Part shown: positions 9,319 through 18,369 of the stretch, one piece after another
Layout: each line of letters begins with the position of its first letter
Numbering within the stretch: the stretch's first letter is position 1
Source of the DNA: Leptolyngbya sp. FACHB-60
Lineage (GTDB): Bacteria > Cyanobacteriota > Cyanobacteriia > Phormidesmidales > Phormidesmidaceae
NCBI RefSeq assembly: GCF_014695775.1
Contig: NZ_JACJOX010000016.1
Coordinates: 1-64,000, forward strand
DNA length: 64,000 nt
Direction: 5' to 3'
Notes under the pieces: model-generated
Seen by the model: only the letters and a program-made list of their open reading frames with translations
What the model was told of the DNA's origin: nothing
Database searches by the model: none
Position numbers and translations under genes: made by a program

Positions 9319-9930
9319 ATGCACTTAAGCGAGATACTTTCTCCAAAGTGGATGAAAAATTACATGATTGCAAATGTTTTTCGTAAGATTTTGAGCAGAA
9401 ATAAGCCTACTTCAGTGGACTTCCTAGGGAGCAATAGTGAAATACGAGGTTCTATAGATAAGCGATCAAAAAATAGCCTGATCAAAATAGGAGATGACTC
9501 TTTAATAGAAGGCTTTTTGGTAACTGAGACTGATGGTAGCTCAATAACTATAGGTAATAATACATATATTGGAGGCAGTACTATATTAGACTGTGTTGTA
9601 TCAATTTCAATAGGAGATGACGTCTTAGTCTCTTATGGATGTGTTTTTGCAGATAGTGATAACCATAGTACTCGATACAGTATTCGAAGAAAGGATTTAG
9701 CCGATTGGAGACAGGGAAAGCATGATTGGACAACTACTAAAAGCAGCCCAATCACTGTAAGTAATGGAGCATGGATCGGAACTCACGCAATTATTTTGAA
9801 GGGAGTCACGATCGGCGAGGGGGCGATAGTCGGGGCAGGCTCGGTTGTGACTAAAGATGTGCCTCCGTGGACGATTGTGGCGGGCAATCCGGCTCGTATT
9901 ATTCAAGAGATTCCCGAATATGAGCGATAA
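9319..9930 (+). CDS. Left-handed beta-helix acyltransferase (LbetaH/NeuD-WcaF-like)
   Basis: About 203 residues with isoleucine/valine/glycine hexapeptide repeats: IKIGDDSLIEG, ITIGNNTYIGG, ISIGDDVLVSYG. The classic C-terminal cap is GAWIGTHAIILKGVTIGEGA, then VTKDVPPWTIVAGNPARII. Such enzymes O-acetylate sugars in polysaccharide loci using acetyl-CoA. The conserved Asp-Asn-His (SDNHSTR) region supplies the usual catalytic histidine. I chose the ATG at 9319. A TTG at 9307 in the same frame is possible but less likely. The 3' end becomes GC-richer and overlaps the next gene by 11 bases. Confidence 0.85.
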   Translation: MHLSEILSPKWMKNYMIANVFRKILSRNKPTSVDFLGSNSEIRGSIDKRSKNSLIKIGDDSLIEGFLVTETDGSSITIGNNTYIGGSTILDCVVSISIGDDVLVSYGCVFADSDNHSTRYSIRRKDLADWRQGKHDWTTTKSSPITVSNGAWIGTHAIILKGVTIGEGAIVGAGSVVTKDVPPWTIVAGNPARIIQEIPEYER

Positions 9931-10765
9931 GCTTCTTACCTGGGAACAAGCCGTTGATTGGCTGCGGCAACAACCCGATCGGCAGCTATTAGTTCAACAT
10001 TGCTATTACGATGATCCTTTGGAGTCTGCCGTTGAGCGATTTTATCGTAGTGAGGAGTGGGCTGCAATTGAGCAATTGTTAGGAGCATTCATGCGGGGAA
10101 AGGTACTGGATATTGGTGCAGGTCGGGGCATTTCTAGCTATGCTTTTGCAAAATCGGGATGTTCTGTCGTTGCATTAGAACCCGATCCCAGTGCAATTGT
10201 TGGTGCTCAGGCCATTCAATCTCTGGTTAGTCGCACTCAATTACCGATCGAAGTGGTGCAGGAATATGGTGAGGAATTGCCCTTTGCCGACAACAGCTTC
10301 GACATTGTTTATGGTAGAGCGGTGCTTCACCATGCCCATCAACTAGAGCAATTGTGCCGTGAAGCAGCAAGAGTTCTGAAACCAGGTGGCATTCTACTTG
10401 CAACCCGTGAGCATGTCCTTTCTAAAAAAGAAGATTTACAGGTATTTCTTAACACCCATACCCTGCACTTTCTCTATGGAGGTGAAAACGCTTACCTGCT
10501 TCAGGAATATACTCAGGCAATCAACGAGGCAGGGTTGAGACTTAAGCAAGTAATTGGCCCGTGGGAAAGCGTCATCAATTATGCACCCATGACGAAATCA
10601 GAATTCCGTTCAGTGATTGTCTCAATGTTGGGTCGCTGGATTGAACAGGGGCTTGCACAGAGGTTGGCATCTAGTGAGATAGTGCAGAGTCTATGCGGTC
10701 GTTACCTCTCTTATCGATCACAAACTCCCGGTTGTCACTACTCATTTCTAGCAATTAAATCGTGA
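9920..10765 (+). CDS. Class I SAM-dependent methyltransferase
   Basis: This 281-residue protein has a standard SAM fold: VLDIGAGRGISSYAFAKSG (from about residue 63), VVALEPDPSA (motif II), FDIVYGRAVLHHAHQ (motif IV) and RVLKPGGILLATREH (motif V-VI). The frame is open further upstream, but ATG 9920 begins the recognisable protein (MSDKLLTWEQAV) and overlaps the acyltransferase stop by 11 bases, consistent with coupling. It overlaps the next gene by 4 bases. Methylation of a sugar or of an amino/acyl substituent on the glycan is plausible. Confidence 0.85.
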   Translation: MSDKLLTWEQAVDWLRQQPDRQLLVQHCYYDDPLESAVERFYRSEEWAAIEQLLGAFMRGKVLDIGAGRGISSYAFAKSGCSVVALEPDPSAIVGAQAIQSLVSRTQLPIEVVQEYGEELPFADNSFDIVYGRAVLHHAHQLEQLCREAARVLKPGGILLATREHVLSKKEDLQVFLNTHTLHFLYGGENAYLLQEYTQAINEAGLRLKQVIGPWESVINYAPMTKSEFRSVIVSMLGRWIEQGLAQRLASSEIVQSLCGRYLSYRSQTPGCHYSFLAIKS

Positions 10766-11697
10766 TTACTCCATCAAAAGTTGTTTTAGTAACGGGAGCA
10801 GCAGGCTTTATTGGCCGCTATGTTGTTCGGTATTTTATGGAACAGGGGTGGGCCGTAGTAGGGATTGATAACTCTCTTCCGGAAAATGCGCCCTTATCCA
10901 ATCTAACTGTCTATCATCGTCTGCAATTACCGGACAGTAATTTAAAGACTATTTTTCAAGAAACATCTCCTCAAGTTCTTATACACTGTGCAGGTCGGGC
11001 GTCGGTCGGGCTCTCGGTTAAAGACCCAGAAGCAGATTTTTATGGCAACACTGTTCTGACCTTTGAATTACTAAACGCATTACGTCTCCATGCTCCTCAA
11101 TGTCGTTTCATTCTGTTATCAAGTGCTGCAGTCTATGGCAACCCCGATTCCATTCCCATCAGTGAAGACCAGTTAACAGCTCCCATTTCCCCCTATGGGT
11201 TCCACAAGCTGCAATGTGAGCAAATCTGTTTGGAATTTACCAAGCTTTATCAAGTGCCTACTGCTGCTGTTCGCATTTTCTCGGCCTATGGACCTGGGTT
11301 GCGCCGTCAGGTACTCTGGGACATTTGCCAGAAAGCCATTGTCCATCATTCCGTTCAACTCCAGGGCACCGGGCAGGAGAGCCGGGACTTTATTCACGCT
11401 TTAGATATCGCCAAAGCGTTGTTTACAATCGCCAAAGCCCCCACTATGGAGGGGGAAACTTATAATCTGGCAACAGGGAGAGAAGTAACCATTGCCGAAA
11501 TTGCCGGATTGGTGCTGGAAACCCTGGAATATGAGGGAAGATTAGAGTTTGACGGTAAAGTTCCGACCGGGAACCCCTTGCATTGGAAAGCAAACATCTC
11601 AAAATTGCAAACCCTGGGGTTTATTCCCTCTGTTGCATTAGAAAGGGGTGTGCAAACCTTCACAAACTGGTGTCGTGCGGAGTTAGTTGGTGTATGA
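10762..11697 (+). CDS. NAD-dependent sugar epimerase/dehydratase (extended SDR)
   Basis: This 311-residue protein has the NAD-binding motif VTGAAGFIGRYV (about residues 10-21), RFILLSSAAVYG, and the catalytic pair in SPYGFHKLQ (Tyr near 145, Lys near 149). The C-terminal region DFIHALDIAKAL followed by ETYNLATGREVTI is typical of UDP-sugar 4-epimerases and GDP/dTDP-sugar dehydratases. It makes a nucleotide-sugar precursor in the cytoplasm. It starts with GTG in a 4-base overlap with the methyltransferase stop. Its own stop overlaps the next ATG. The exact reaction cannot be told apart by eye. Confidence 0.9.
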   Translation: MITPSKVVLVTGAAGFIGRYVVRYFMEQGWAVVGIDNSLPENAPLSNLTVYHRLQLPDSNLKTIFQETSPQVLIHCAGRASVGLSVKDPEADFYGNTVLTFELLNALRLHAPQCRFILLSSAAVYGNPDSIPISEDQLTAPISPYGFHKLQCEQICLEFTKLYQVPTAAVRIFSAYGPGLRRQVLWDICQKAIVHHSVQLQGTGQESRDFIHALDIAKALFTIAKAPTMEGETYNLATGREVTIAEIAGLVLETLEYEGRLEFDGKVPTGNPLHWKANISKLQTLGFIPSVALERGVQTFTNWCRAELVGV

Positions 11698-12884
11698 GTA
11701 AGCCTCTAAAGATCTGTCTCATAATGCAGGGCGGACGCGATTGGATTGGTGGTAGCGAATATATCAAAAACATTATCTTAGCATTGGGAAGCTTACCAGC
11801 CGAAACTCGAGCAACCTTTGAGCTGAATCTATTGTGCAATAACAAGTTAGAAGAAGAAACTAAACACCAGATCCATCCATACCTAAACAAAATTTATACT
11901 CAGCAAGATCTTCAGCCCATAACATTATTAAATCGAATTTGTTGGAAACTTTCTCGCAGCCTCTTCAAGATCGACAATCTACGGCTCGAATCATTTCTTA
12001 ATAGCAAGCAAATTGATTTTGTTTATCCTTATTTTAGTCGAACTACCAGAAAGAGATCTTATCGTTCGGCTGCATGGATCTTTGACCTTCAACATAAGCA
12101 TCTACCGCACTTCTTTACAAGCGATATAATTAATAGTAGGGATAGAAAATTCGCCAACATCGCTAAATATTCATCTACTATAGTTTTGAGTAGCAAAACT
12201 GCTGAATCTGACCTACATAAGTTTTTTCCCGAAACAATCGATAAAACCATTATCCTCCCTTTTAAGACTTCTCTTCGTTCCGCATTCTATGCAGGTGATC
12301 CTTTGCAGACGCAGAGAAAATACCACTTACCCGACCGTTTTTTTATTATTAGTAACCAGTTCTGGCAACATAAAAATCACCTAGTTATCTTTGAAGCATT
12401 GAAGCTGCTAAGGGAAAAATCTATTTATCCAATTGTCGTTTGTACAGGCCATATTTACGATTATCGTCAGCCTGCTTATTCAGACACTATTCTGCAAACA
12501 ATTCACAAATGGGGATTAGCTCAGCAAGTGTTTTTGCTAGGGTTAATCCCAAAAATCGATCAGGTGCAACTTATGCGACGTGCGCTAGCAGTAATTCAAC
12601 CCTCGCTATTTGAGGGATGGAGCACTCTAGTTGAGGACGCAAGATGTCTTGGAAAGCACTTGATTCTATCAGATTTACCAGTAAATAAAGAACAAAATCC
12701 ACCTCACAGTATTTTCTTTAAGCGAGATTCTGCGGAACACTTGACGACTTTTCTAGCAGAGCATTGGGAGCATTTAATGCCCGGACCCAATCCGGAAAAT
12801 GAAGCAATGGCAAAAGCGAATAGTTTAAAGGAAATCAAAATATTTGGTGAGGCTTTTCTGGAAATTTCCCAAACATCTGGGTAA
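11694..12884 (+). CDS. GT4-family glycosyltransferase
   Basis: This 396-residue GT-B glycosyltransferase starts at ATG 11694, which overlaps the preceding stop (ATGA). The frame is open further upstream but would run through the epimerase gene. The N-terminus ICLIMQGGRDWIGGSEYIKN resembles the acceptor-domain start with its glycine loop. The C-terminal half holds FFIISNQFWQHKNHLVIFEAL (start of the second Rossmann domain) and PSLFEGWSTLVEDARCLGK (from about residue 302), the GT4 donor-site motif. The gene is AT-rich. It is part of the tightly packed 9.9-13.9 kb unit. Confidence 0.87.
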   Translation: MSKPLKICLIMQGGRDWIGGSEYIKNIILALGSLPAETRATFELNLLCNNKLEEETKHQIHPYLNKIYTQQDLQPITLLNRICWKLSRSLFKIDNLRLESFLNSKQIDFVYPYFSRTTRKRSYRSAAWIFDLQHKHLPHFFTSDIINSRDRKFANIAKYSSTIVLSSKTAESDLHKFFPETIDKTIILPFKTSLRSAFYAGDPLQTQRKYHLPDRFFIISNQFWQHKNHLVIFEALKLLREKSIYPIVVCTGHIYDYRQPAYSDTILQTIHKWGLAQQVFLLGLIPKIDQVQLMRRALAVIQPSLFEGWSTLVEDARCLGKHLILSDLPVNKEQNPPHSIFFKRDSAEHLTTFLAEHWEHLMPGPNPENEAMAKANSLKEIKIFGEAFLEISQTSG

Positions 12885-12921
12885 GCTCCAGAAAGGAAAA
12901 ACGATATTGCGGATCACACCT

Positions 12922-13851
12922 ATGACACCAATAACGAAAGCCCTTACTCTTCATGATTTGCCTGCTCCTCCCCCCGGCAAAACAGGATGGCCTTGGACTG
13001 AGCAAAGTAAACCTGTGGGTGATCGAATATCCGATGGTTCTAAATATCCGCGCATCAGCATTGTGACGCCCAGCTATAACCAGGGTAAGTTTATTGAAGA
13101 GACGATTCGATCGGTCTTGCTCCAGGGATATCCAAACCTAGAATATATAATTATTGACGGAGGCAGCACAGACAATTCGGTTGAAATACTTCAAAAGTAT
13201 TCTCCCTGTATTAATTATTGGGTTAGCGAAATAGATAACGGACAAACTCATGCAATTAACAAGGGTTTGAGGATAGCGACAGGCTCTATTTTGGGTTGGA
13301 TCAACAGCGATGATCTGTATGTGAAAAACACCCTTCAAAAAATTGCAAGGGCTTCCTACCATAATAAATCTTATTCGGTTTTTCACGGCAACCGTATTTT
13401 ACTTAATGAAAGAGGTGAGGTTACAGGATTATCCATTCCGCCATCCTTTGTGCCTGAAATAACTCAGTATGTCATTTGTTCGGAAACCACCTTTTGGAGA
13501 AAGAGAGTGATGGAACAAGCCGGATATCTGAAAGAAGAACTTCAATTTGCAATGGATTTAGAATTTTTTGGCCGACTATACTTCTACGGAAAATTTCTAA
13601 AAATCAATGATTATTTAGGTTACTTTCGGTGTTATAGACAGAACAAAAGCTCAGCTATACCTCATATAAAACAAGAAGAATCTTCTAGAGAATGGAAAAA
13701 GCTTTTCAATACTGAGTATAGATCTCAACCAAAAAAGATTAGTAAAACAAGGCTAATAAGAGAAGCAATCGCACGCCCCTTTTTAATTGGGAGTCCTTAC
13801 ATTTATCATAAATTAACTTGTTTTCAGAAGAAATATTTGACAAGCAGATAA
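12922..13851 (+). CDS. GT2-family glycosyltransferase
   Basis: This 309-residue GT-A enzyme begins RISIVTPSYNQGKFIEETIR near residue 42, followed by YIIIDGGSTDNSVEIL (nucleotide-binding acidic motif) and GSILGWINSDDLY (the DxD-type site, near residue 130). These are textbook GT2 features and the length fits. I chose ATG 12922. A TTG at 12844 lies inside the preceding gene and adds an unconvincing basic leader. It probably adds one sugar to the repeat unit. The sulfotransferase gene follows 21 bases downstream. Confidence 0.87.
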   Translation: MTPITKALTLHDLPAPPPGKTGWPWTEQSKPVGDRISDGSKYPRISIVTPSYNQGKFIEETIRSVLLQGYPNLEYIIIDGGSTDNSVEILQKYSPCINYWVSEIDNGQTHAINKGLRIATGSILGWINSDDLYVKNTLQKIARASYHNKSYSVFHGNRILLNERGEVTGLSIPPSFVPEITQYVICSETTFWRKRVMEQAGYLKEELQFAMDLEFFGRLYFYGKFLKINDYLGYFRCYRQNKSSAIPHIKQEESSREWKKLFNTEYRSQPKKISKTRLIREAIARPFLIGSPYIYHKLTCFQKKYLTSR

Positions 13852-13872
13852 GCCGACGAAAAACATATTTTC

Positions 13873-14748
13873 ATGAATGTAATTTTTGTTCTAGGTTGTC
13901 CCAGATCAGGTACAACTTTCTTGATGGATTGTTTACAAGCTCTTCCCTATACAGAGTGCTTGTCGGGAATCTCTTTTCCAGTTCCCATGGCTCATTTGGC
14001 TGCTCAAAAGTTGCCTGAGCAGATAAACCACTGTTTAGAGTACTCTTTAGAATCATCCCTAAATGTCTATCTTGATGCCGTACCCAATTCCCGATTTAGA
14101 GCATTTCATCGTCTTTTAACTGGTTCTATGTCTTCTAACGAAGCAATAGAATTATTTCGGCGGAAGCGTCAACTGCAAAATTTGATTTACAAAGAGCCGT
14201 TTTTTAGCTTTGCTCCTAAGTTTATTCAGCAGGCGCTACCCAAATCTAAAATTATATACTTAGTTCGTGATGGTCGTGATTGCGCTAACTCCTTAGTTAA
14301 AAGCTATGACGTATTAACTGATGAAAAATTAAAAGGTTTTCGCACTTCAGAATCCCCTTTCGGGTATATGTATCAAGGTATGTGTATACCTTGGTGGGTT
14401 GAAGGCGATCAGGCAAGTGATTTTCTGGAAGCTTCTCCTTACGTGCGAGCAATTTGGATGTGGAAAGAAATGGTGAAATGTTGCGATCGCTTTTTCTGTC
14501 AAGATGAGGTGATTTCCAATGGAAGGGTTTTGCAAATTAGCTACGAAGATTTAGCTAGGGAGCCAATAACCGTTGGGGAAAAGATTTCAAAACATCTAGG
14601 TGTCCAAACAAGCGATCGCTTCATCAAAAACCTTCAAAAAGCATCGCCTAAATCAATTGGTAAATACAAGACTCGTGATCCATTAGAAGTGAAGTCGGCA
14701 GAGCAAGTGGCGTATGATGAATTAAAATTTCATAATTACTTAGTTTAG
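13873..14748 (+). CDS. PAPS-dependent sulfotransferase (Sulfotransfer_1/3-like)
   Basis: This 291-residue protein opens with VIFVLGCPRSGTTFLMDC, where GCPRSGTTFL (residues 8-17) is the 5'-phosphosulfate-binding loop. The 3'-phosphate-binding segment IIYLVRDGRDCANSLVKS is near residues 128-145. VLQISYEDLAREP is a conserved C-terminal motif of bacterial sulfotransferases. This subtype differs from the one at 6519 and may sulfate a different position or sugar. Two HIP1 octamers inside the gene (near 14484 and 14621) mark the end of the HIP1-free stretch. Activity would require a PAPS supply encoded elsewhere. Confidence 0.87.
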   Translation: MNVIFVLGCPRSGTTFLMDCLQALPYTECLSGISFPVPMAHLAAQKLPEQINHCLEYSLESSLNVYLDAVPNSRFRAFHRLLTGSMSSNEAIELFRRKRQLQNLIYKEPFFSFAPKFIQQALPKSKIIYLVRDGRDCANSLVKSYDVLTDEKLKGFRTSESPFGYMYQGMCIPWWVEGDQASDFLEASPYVRAIWMWKEMVKCCDRFFCQDEVISNGRVLQISYEDLAREPITVGEKISKHLGVQTSDRFIKNLQKASPKSIGKYKTRDPLEVKSAEQVAYDELKFHNYLV

Positions 14749-14822
14749 CCTAGCAAGCCATCTTAGGTTTTAGGAAAATTAGCTGTGATAACTAATATGG
14801 TTAGATTGAAGCTCTGCATGAT

Positions 14823-15932
14823 GTGAATATCTCCAAAATGATTATTTCTATAGTTCCACGATTACCACCTTCTGTAGATGGAGTTGGTGATTATGCCCTT
14901 AGCTTAGCGTGCCAAATTCGTTTGGATTTTGGTATTGAAACTCATTTTTTGGTCTGTGATCCGACTTGGCTTGGAAGTGGGCAGGTGGAAGGGTTTCATG
15001 TATCTAAGATTTCCAGAAGGTCAGCAAAAATTCTGTTTTCTCATTTAGCTCAAATTTACCGAGAAAGTTCTGTTCTGCTTCACTACGTAGGTTATGGCTA
15101 TGCTGATCGTGGATGCCCGCTGTGGCTGATTGACGGATTAAAAGCTTGGAGGGAACAATATCTGCAAGCAAATCTAGTGACAATGTTTCATGAAATAGCT
15201 GCCTCTGGTCCCGTATGGACAAGTGCTTTTTGGCTTTCGGCATTGCAAAGAAGCTTGGTAAAACAACTACTAAATATAAGCAATCACTTTGTCACAAGCA
15301 AGCAACTTTATGCTGAGACATTGCAAGATATTCTCGGCAGTATTAGGGAACATCACAAAGCGGAAAAATTGACTACGGTTTTACCTGTTTTCTCAAGTGT
15401 TGGAGAGCTAGAAAACATTTTACCTCTTGCCGACAGACCACGTACATTAGTTGTATTTGGAGGCCTTAACAGGCGCTTGCGTGTATACCAGCACTGTCAG
15501 ATGGGTCTAATTCAAATATGTGAAAAGCTAAGCATTGAAAAAATTATTGATATCGGACCTACTAAGGGTTTGAGTATATGTAGTGTTGAGCACGTTCCGG
15601 TTGATGTTTTGGGAATCAGATCTTCATCGGAAATTAGCCAGATCCTATCTTCATCATTTGCTGGCTTTCTTGATTACTCTATTAATTACTTGGGTAAGTC
15701 AAGCATTTTTGCAAGTTATTGTGCTCATGGCATGTTGCCAATTATTGGGCGAGACCAAGGATTGGAGGATGATGGATTGAGGAAGCAGTTTCATTACTGG
15801 TTTCTTCCATCGGCTCCCCATGACATCGACATTTCTACTGCACAAAAGATAGCTACTAATGCTCATATCTGGTATCAATCTCATAATTTGTCGACTCAGG
15901 CAAAAGCTTATTGTCACCTGCTTACTGAATGA
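14823..15932 (+). CDS. Putative GT4-like glycosyltransferase
   Basis: This 369-residue protein begins with IISIVPRLPPSVDGVGDYAL, the usual GT-B acceptor-domain start with its Gly-rich loop. It contains LVTMFHEIAASG and LVVFGGLNRRLRVYQHCQ at the start of the second Rossmann domain. The usual EGFG-type donor motif is weak: the corresponding region reads SSFAGFLDYSINYLGKSSIF, so it may be a divergent family member. The start is uncertain, GTG 14823 or ATG 14838, since neither has a clear ribosome-binding site. The gene has about 30 bases of spacing to the following methyltransferase pair. Confidence 0.7.
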   Translation: MNISKMIISIVPRLPPSVDGVGDYALSLACQIRLDFGIETHFLVCDPTWLGSGQVEGFHVSKISRRSAKILFSHLAQIYRESSVLLHYVGYGYADRGCPLWLIDGLKAWREQYLQANLVTMFHEIAASGPVWTSAFWLSALQRSLVKQLLNISNHFVTSKQLYAETLQDILGSIREHHKAEKLTTVLPVFSSVGELENILPLADRPRTLVVFGGLNRRLRVYQHCQMGLIQICEKLSIEKIIDIGPTKGLSICSVEHVPVDVLGIRSSSEISQILSSSFAGFLDYSINYLGKSSIFASYCAHGMLPIIGRDQGLEDDGLRKQFHYWFLPSAPHDIDISTAQKIATNAHIWYQSHNLSTQAKAYCHLLTE

Positions 15933-15962
15933 AAAACTTCATAATTAGAGACTTTAACCGAA

Positions 15963-16649
15963 ATGCCTCCAAACTTGTACCAGCATAGAAAATCTTCAGC
16001 TGAGTTTACTGCTGGCATTAGCAGTACAGTAATCTATGACTGCTTTGAATCTGTTCTTAAAAGTCATTCAATAACAGGGACTGTGCTCGATTGGGGTGCA
16101 GGAAAGGGGTTACTAACTCAGCGGGTACTGCAATTGAGGCTCTTTAAGTCAGTTACAGCTATAGATATTCAAAGCCGTCCAGAAAGTCTTGATCCTTCAG
16201 TGATTTGGATGCAAGCAGACTTGAATGAGCCAGTAAACATTGAAAATGAAACGTTTGACTTGATCCTATCAGCAGAGGTTATTGAACATCTCGAAAACCC
16301 CCGAGCTTTAGTGCGGGAGTGGCTTAGACTTCTTAAGCCTGGAGGCTTACTCATTTTTAGTACACCTAACAATGAAAGTTGGCGTTCGATATTAGCCCTG
16401 ATATTTCGCGGTCATTTTGTAAGTTTTGGTGACTCGTCCTATCCTGCTCATATAACAGCGCTTGTTCGCAAAGATATTTCACGAATATTATGTGAGGCAG
16501 GGTTTATCGATACTCAGCTTTTATTTACTAACTTTGGCGTTATTCCCAAGCTTCCAAAGTATTACTGGCAAGATGTCCCGCTCACCTCTTTCCGTGGTTT
16601 ACGTTTTAGTGACAACCTCCTCGCAGTGGCCCGCAAACCTAAAATGTGA
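15963..16649 (+). CDS. Class I SAM-dependent methyltransferase
   Basis: This 228-residue protein carries VLDWGAGKGLLTQRVLQL (motif I, near residue 40), VTAIDIQSRPES (motif II), FDLILSAEVIEHLENPRALV (motif IV) and LLKPGGLLIFSTPNNESW (post-motif region). The EVIEHLENP form is typical of UbiG/Methyltransf_23-like enzymes common in glycan clusters. The next gene encodes the same fold and overlaps by 4 bases. The two may act sequentially on one sugar or on the chain end. Confidence 0.85.
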   Translation: MPPNLYQHRKSSAEFTAGISSTVIYDCFESVLKSHSITGTVLDWGAGKGLLTQRVLQLRLFKSVTAIDIQSRPESLDPSVIWMQADLNEPVNIENETFDLILSAEVIEHLENPRALVREWLRLLKPGGLLIFSTPNNESWRSILALIFRGHFVSFGDSSYPAHITALVRKDISRILCEAGFIDTQLLFTNFGVIPKLPKYYWQDVPLTSFRGLRFSDNLLAVARKPKM

Positions 16650-17350
16650 TTGATTGTTACAATCTATGGACACAAATAATGACTACATTGACTGAATTCA
16701 CTATGGTCAAGGGATTTCATAAGTCCCTAGCTTTAGAGGTCGAATCTCGGTTTAGCAAGGCTTCAAAAATTCTTGACCTAGGTGCTGGCGCTGGCGCTTG
16801 GATAGAAAGGTTAGGTAATTCTGGCTTTCAGAACTTATACGGCGTTGATAAAAGTGCAGAGTACTTTCAAGCTTCAAAAGGAAAATTTATCGTTGCCGAT
16901 CTTGATTATGGCAGCTTAAATCTTGATAATGAAGTGTTTGATTTGATCACATCCATTGAGGTAATTGAGCACCTGGAAAATCCGGGGCGCCTTTTCCAGC
17001 ATGTATCAACACTTCTCGCTCCAAGCGGCTATTTTTTGCTGACTACTCCTAATTTGCATTCCGTACTATGTCGAATGCGGCTTCTTTTAACTGGGAATCT
17101 ACGGCAATTTGACGCTAAAGGTGAACCAACTCATATTTATCCGGTCTTTCTAGCCCCTCTTGAGCGCTTGCTAGCATTACATGGGCTGGAAATCACTGAA
17201 AAATGGACGTTTCCAAAAACTCATTCTGTTACCTCACGCCCTAGCCTGAAGTTGCTTTCATTGATCGCTAAATTATTTATCAAAGATGAGCTTCAGGGAG
17301 ATATCTTGTGTCTTTGGATTCAACGAAAGTCAGCGTCCGGTAAAGCATGA
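16646..17350 (+). CDS. Class I SAM-dependent methyltransferase
   Basis: This 234-residue protein has ILDLGAGAGAWIERL (motif I, near residue 42), NLYGVDKSAEYF (motif II), VFDLITSIEVIEHLENPGRL (motif IV) and APSGYFLLTTPNLHS. It resembles its upstream neighbour in layout and motif wording, which suggests a tandem duplication or paired methyltransferases. GTG 16646 gives a 4-base overlap with the upstream stop. An in-frame ATG at 16679 is an alternative. The end overlaps the glycosyltransferase start at 17347 by 4 bases. Confidence 0.84.
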   Translation: MIDCYNLWTQIMTTLTEFTMVKGFHKSLALEVESRFSKASKILDLGAGAGAWIERLGNSGFQNLYGVDKSAEYFQASKGKFIVADLDYGSLNLDNEVFDLITSIEVIEHLENPGRLFQHVSTLLAPSGYFLLTTPNLHSVLCRMRLLLTGNLRQFDAKGEPTHIYPVFLAPLERLLALHGLEITEKWTFPKTHSVTSRPSLKLLSLIAKLFIKDELQGDILCLWIQRKSASGKA

Positions 17351-18369
17351 GAATATTGATATCATCTCGTTTTTTTTACCCTAGCTTAGGAGGTAGCGAA
17401 ACAAATGCTGAGATTCTTGCCCATGAGTTTGTAAAGCTAGGTCATCAGATTAAACTTGTTACTCACACGCTTGATACAACCTCTGTTTCCGGAGAGGGAG
17501 CATTTCCGTTTCAAGTTATTCGACGTCCTAACCCTCTGCGGTTCATAGCACTAATGCGCTGGTGTGATGTATGCCTTCAAAACGGTATTATCCTCAAACA
17601 ATTTTTAGCGATACTGACCACTCGCACACCTTTAGTTATTCGCCACCAAACTTGGATACAACACCCAGGTGTACCAGCTACCCAGTTGACTCGACTCAAG
17701 CTATATGTAGTTCGGTTTGCCACCTCCATCGCTATAAGTCAGTCCATTGCAGAGCATCTTCGTCATCCATCTGTAATAATTCCTAATCCCTATAGGGACA
17801 ATTTATTTCGCTGTTTGCCAAACATACCTCGGAACAAAGAATTAGTTTTTTTGGGGCGTTTGGTTTCTGATAAGGGCTTAGACTTACTTCTAAATGCTAT
17901 GACGAGCCTAAGGGCATATGGACTATATCCCAAGCTTACAGTTATTGGGTCGGGTGAGTCAGATGTTGGCTTGCGGCAGCAGACCAAAAATCTACAGCTT
18001 GAGAACCAGGTTACTTTCGTTGGGTCAAAAATCGGCTATGACCTAGTTCATCTACTTAACGAGCATCAAATTTTAGTTGTTCCGTCTCGCTGGAAAGAAC
18101 CTTTTGGAGTTGTAGCCTTGGAAGGTATAGCTTGTGGCTGTGTGGTGGTTGGTTCATCAGGTGGTGGACTAAAGGATGCCATTGGAGACTGTGGAAGCAC
18201 TTTCCCCAATGGTGATGAGGATGCCTTAACTGAAGCACTGCTCGAACTACTTACTCAGCCTGAACTACTGGCACATTATCGTGCTAACGCATCGTCTCAC
18301 CTATTGAGACATCAGAAAACTGCTGTAGCTAAAGCCTATCTCCAAGTTTTAGAGAAAGCTCGACGATGA
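17347..18369 (+). CDS. GT4-family glycosyltransferase
   Basis: This 340-residue GT-B enzyme starts MRILISSRFFYPSLGGSETN, the canonical GT4 opening with the glycine loop. It continues with KELVFLGRLVSDKGLDLLLN (start of the donor domain) and WKEPFGVVALEGIACGCVVV (about residues 249-268), containing the EPFG-x6-E donor-binding motif. The length is normal. ATG overlaps the upstream stop by 4 bases, and the end overlaps the membrane-protein gene by 4 bases. It probably extends the repeat unit. Confidence 0.92.
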   Translation: MRILISSRFFYPSLGGSETNAEILAHEFVKLGHQIKLVTHTLDTTSVSGEGAFPFQVIRRPNPLRFIALMRWCDVCLQNGIILKQFLAILTTRTPLVIRHQTWIQHPGVPATQLTRLKLYVVRFATSIAISQSIAEHLRHPSVIIPNPYRDNLFRCLPNIPRNKELVFLGRLVSDKGLDLLLNAMTSLRAYGLYPKLTVIGSGESDVGLRQQTKNLQLENQVTFVGSKIGYDLVHLLNEHQILVVPSRWKEPFGVVALEGIACGCVVVGSSGGGLKDAIGDCGSTFPNGDEDALTEALLELLTQPELLAHYRANASSHLLRHQKTAVAKAYLQVLEKARR

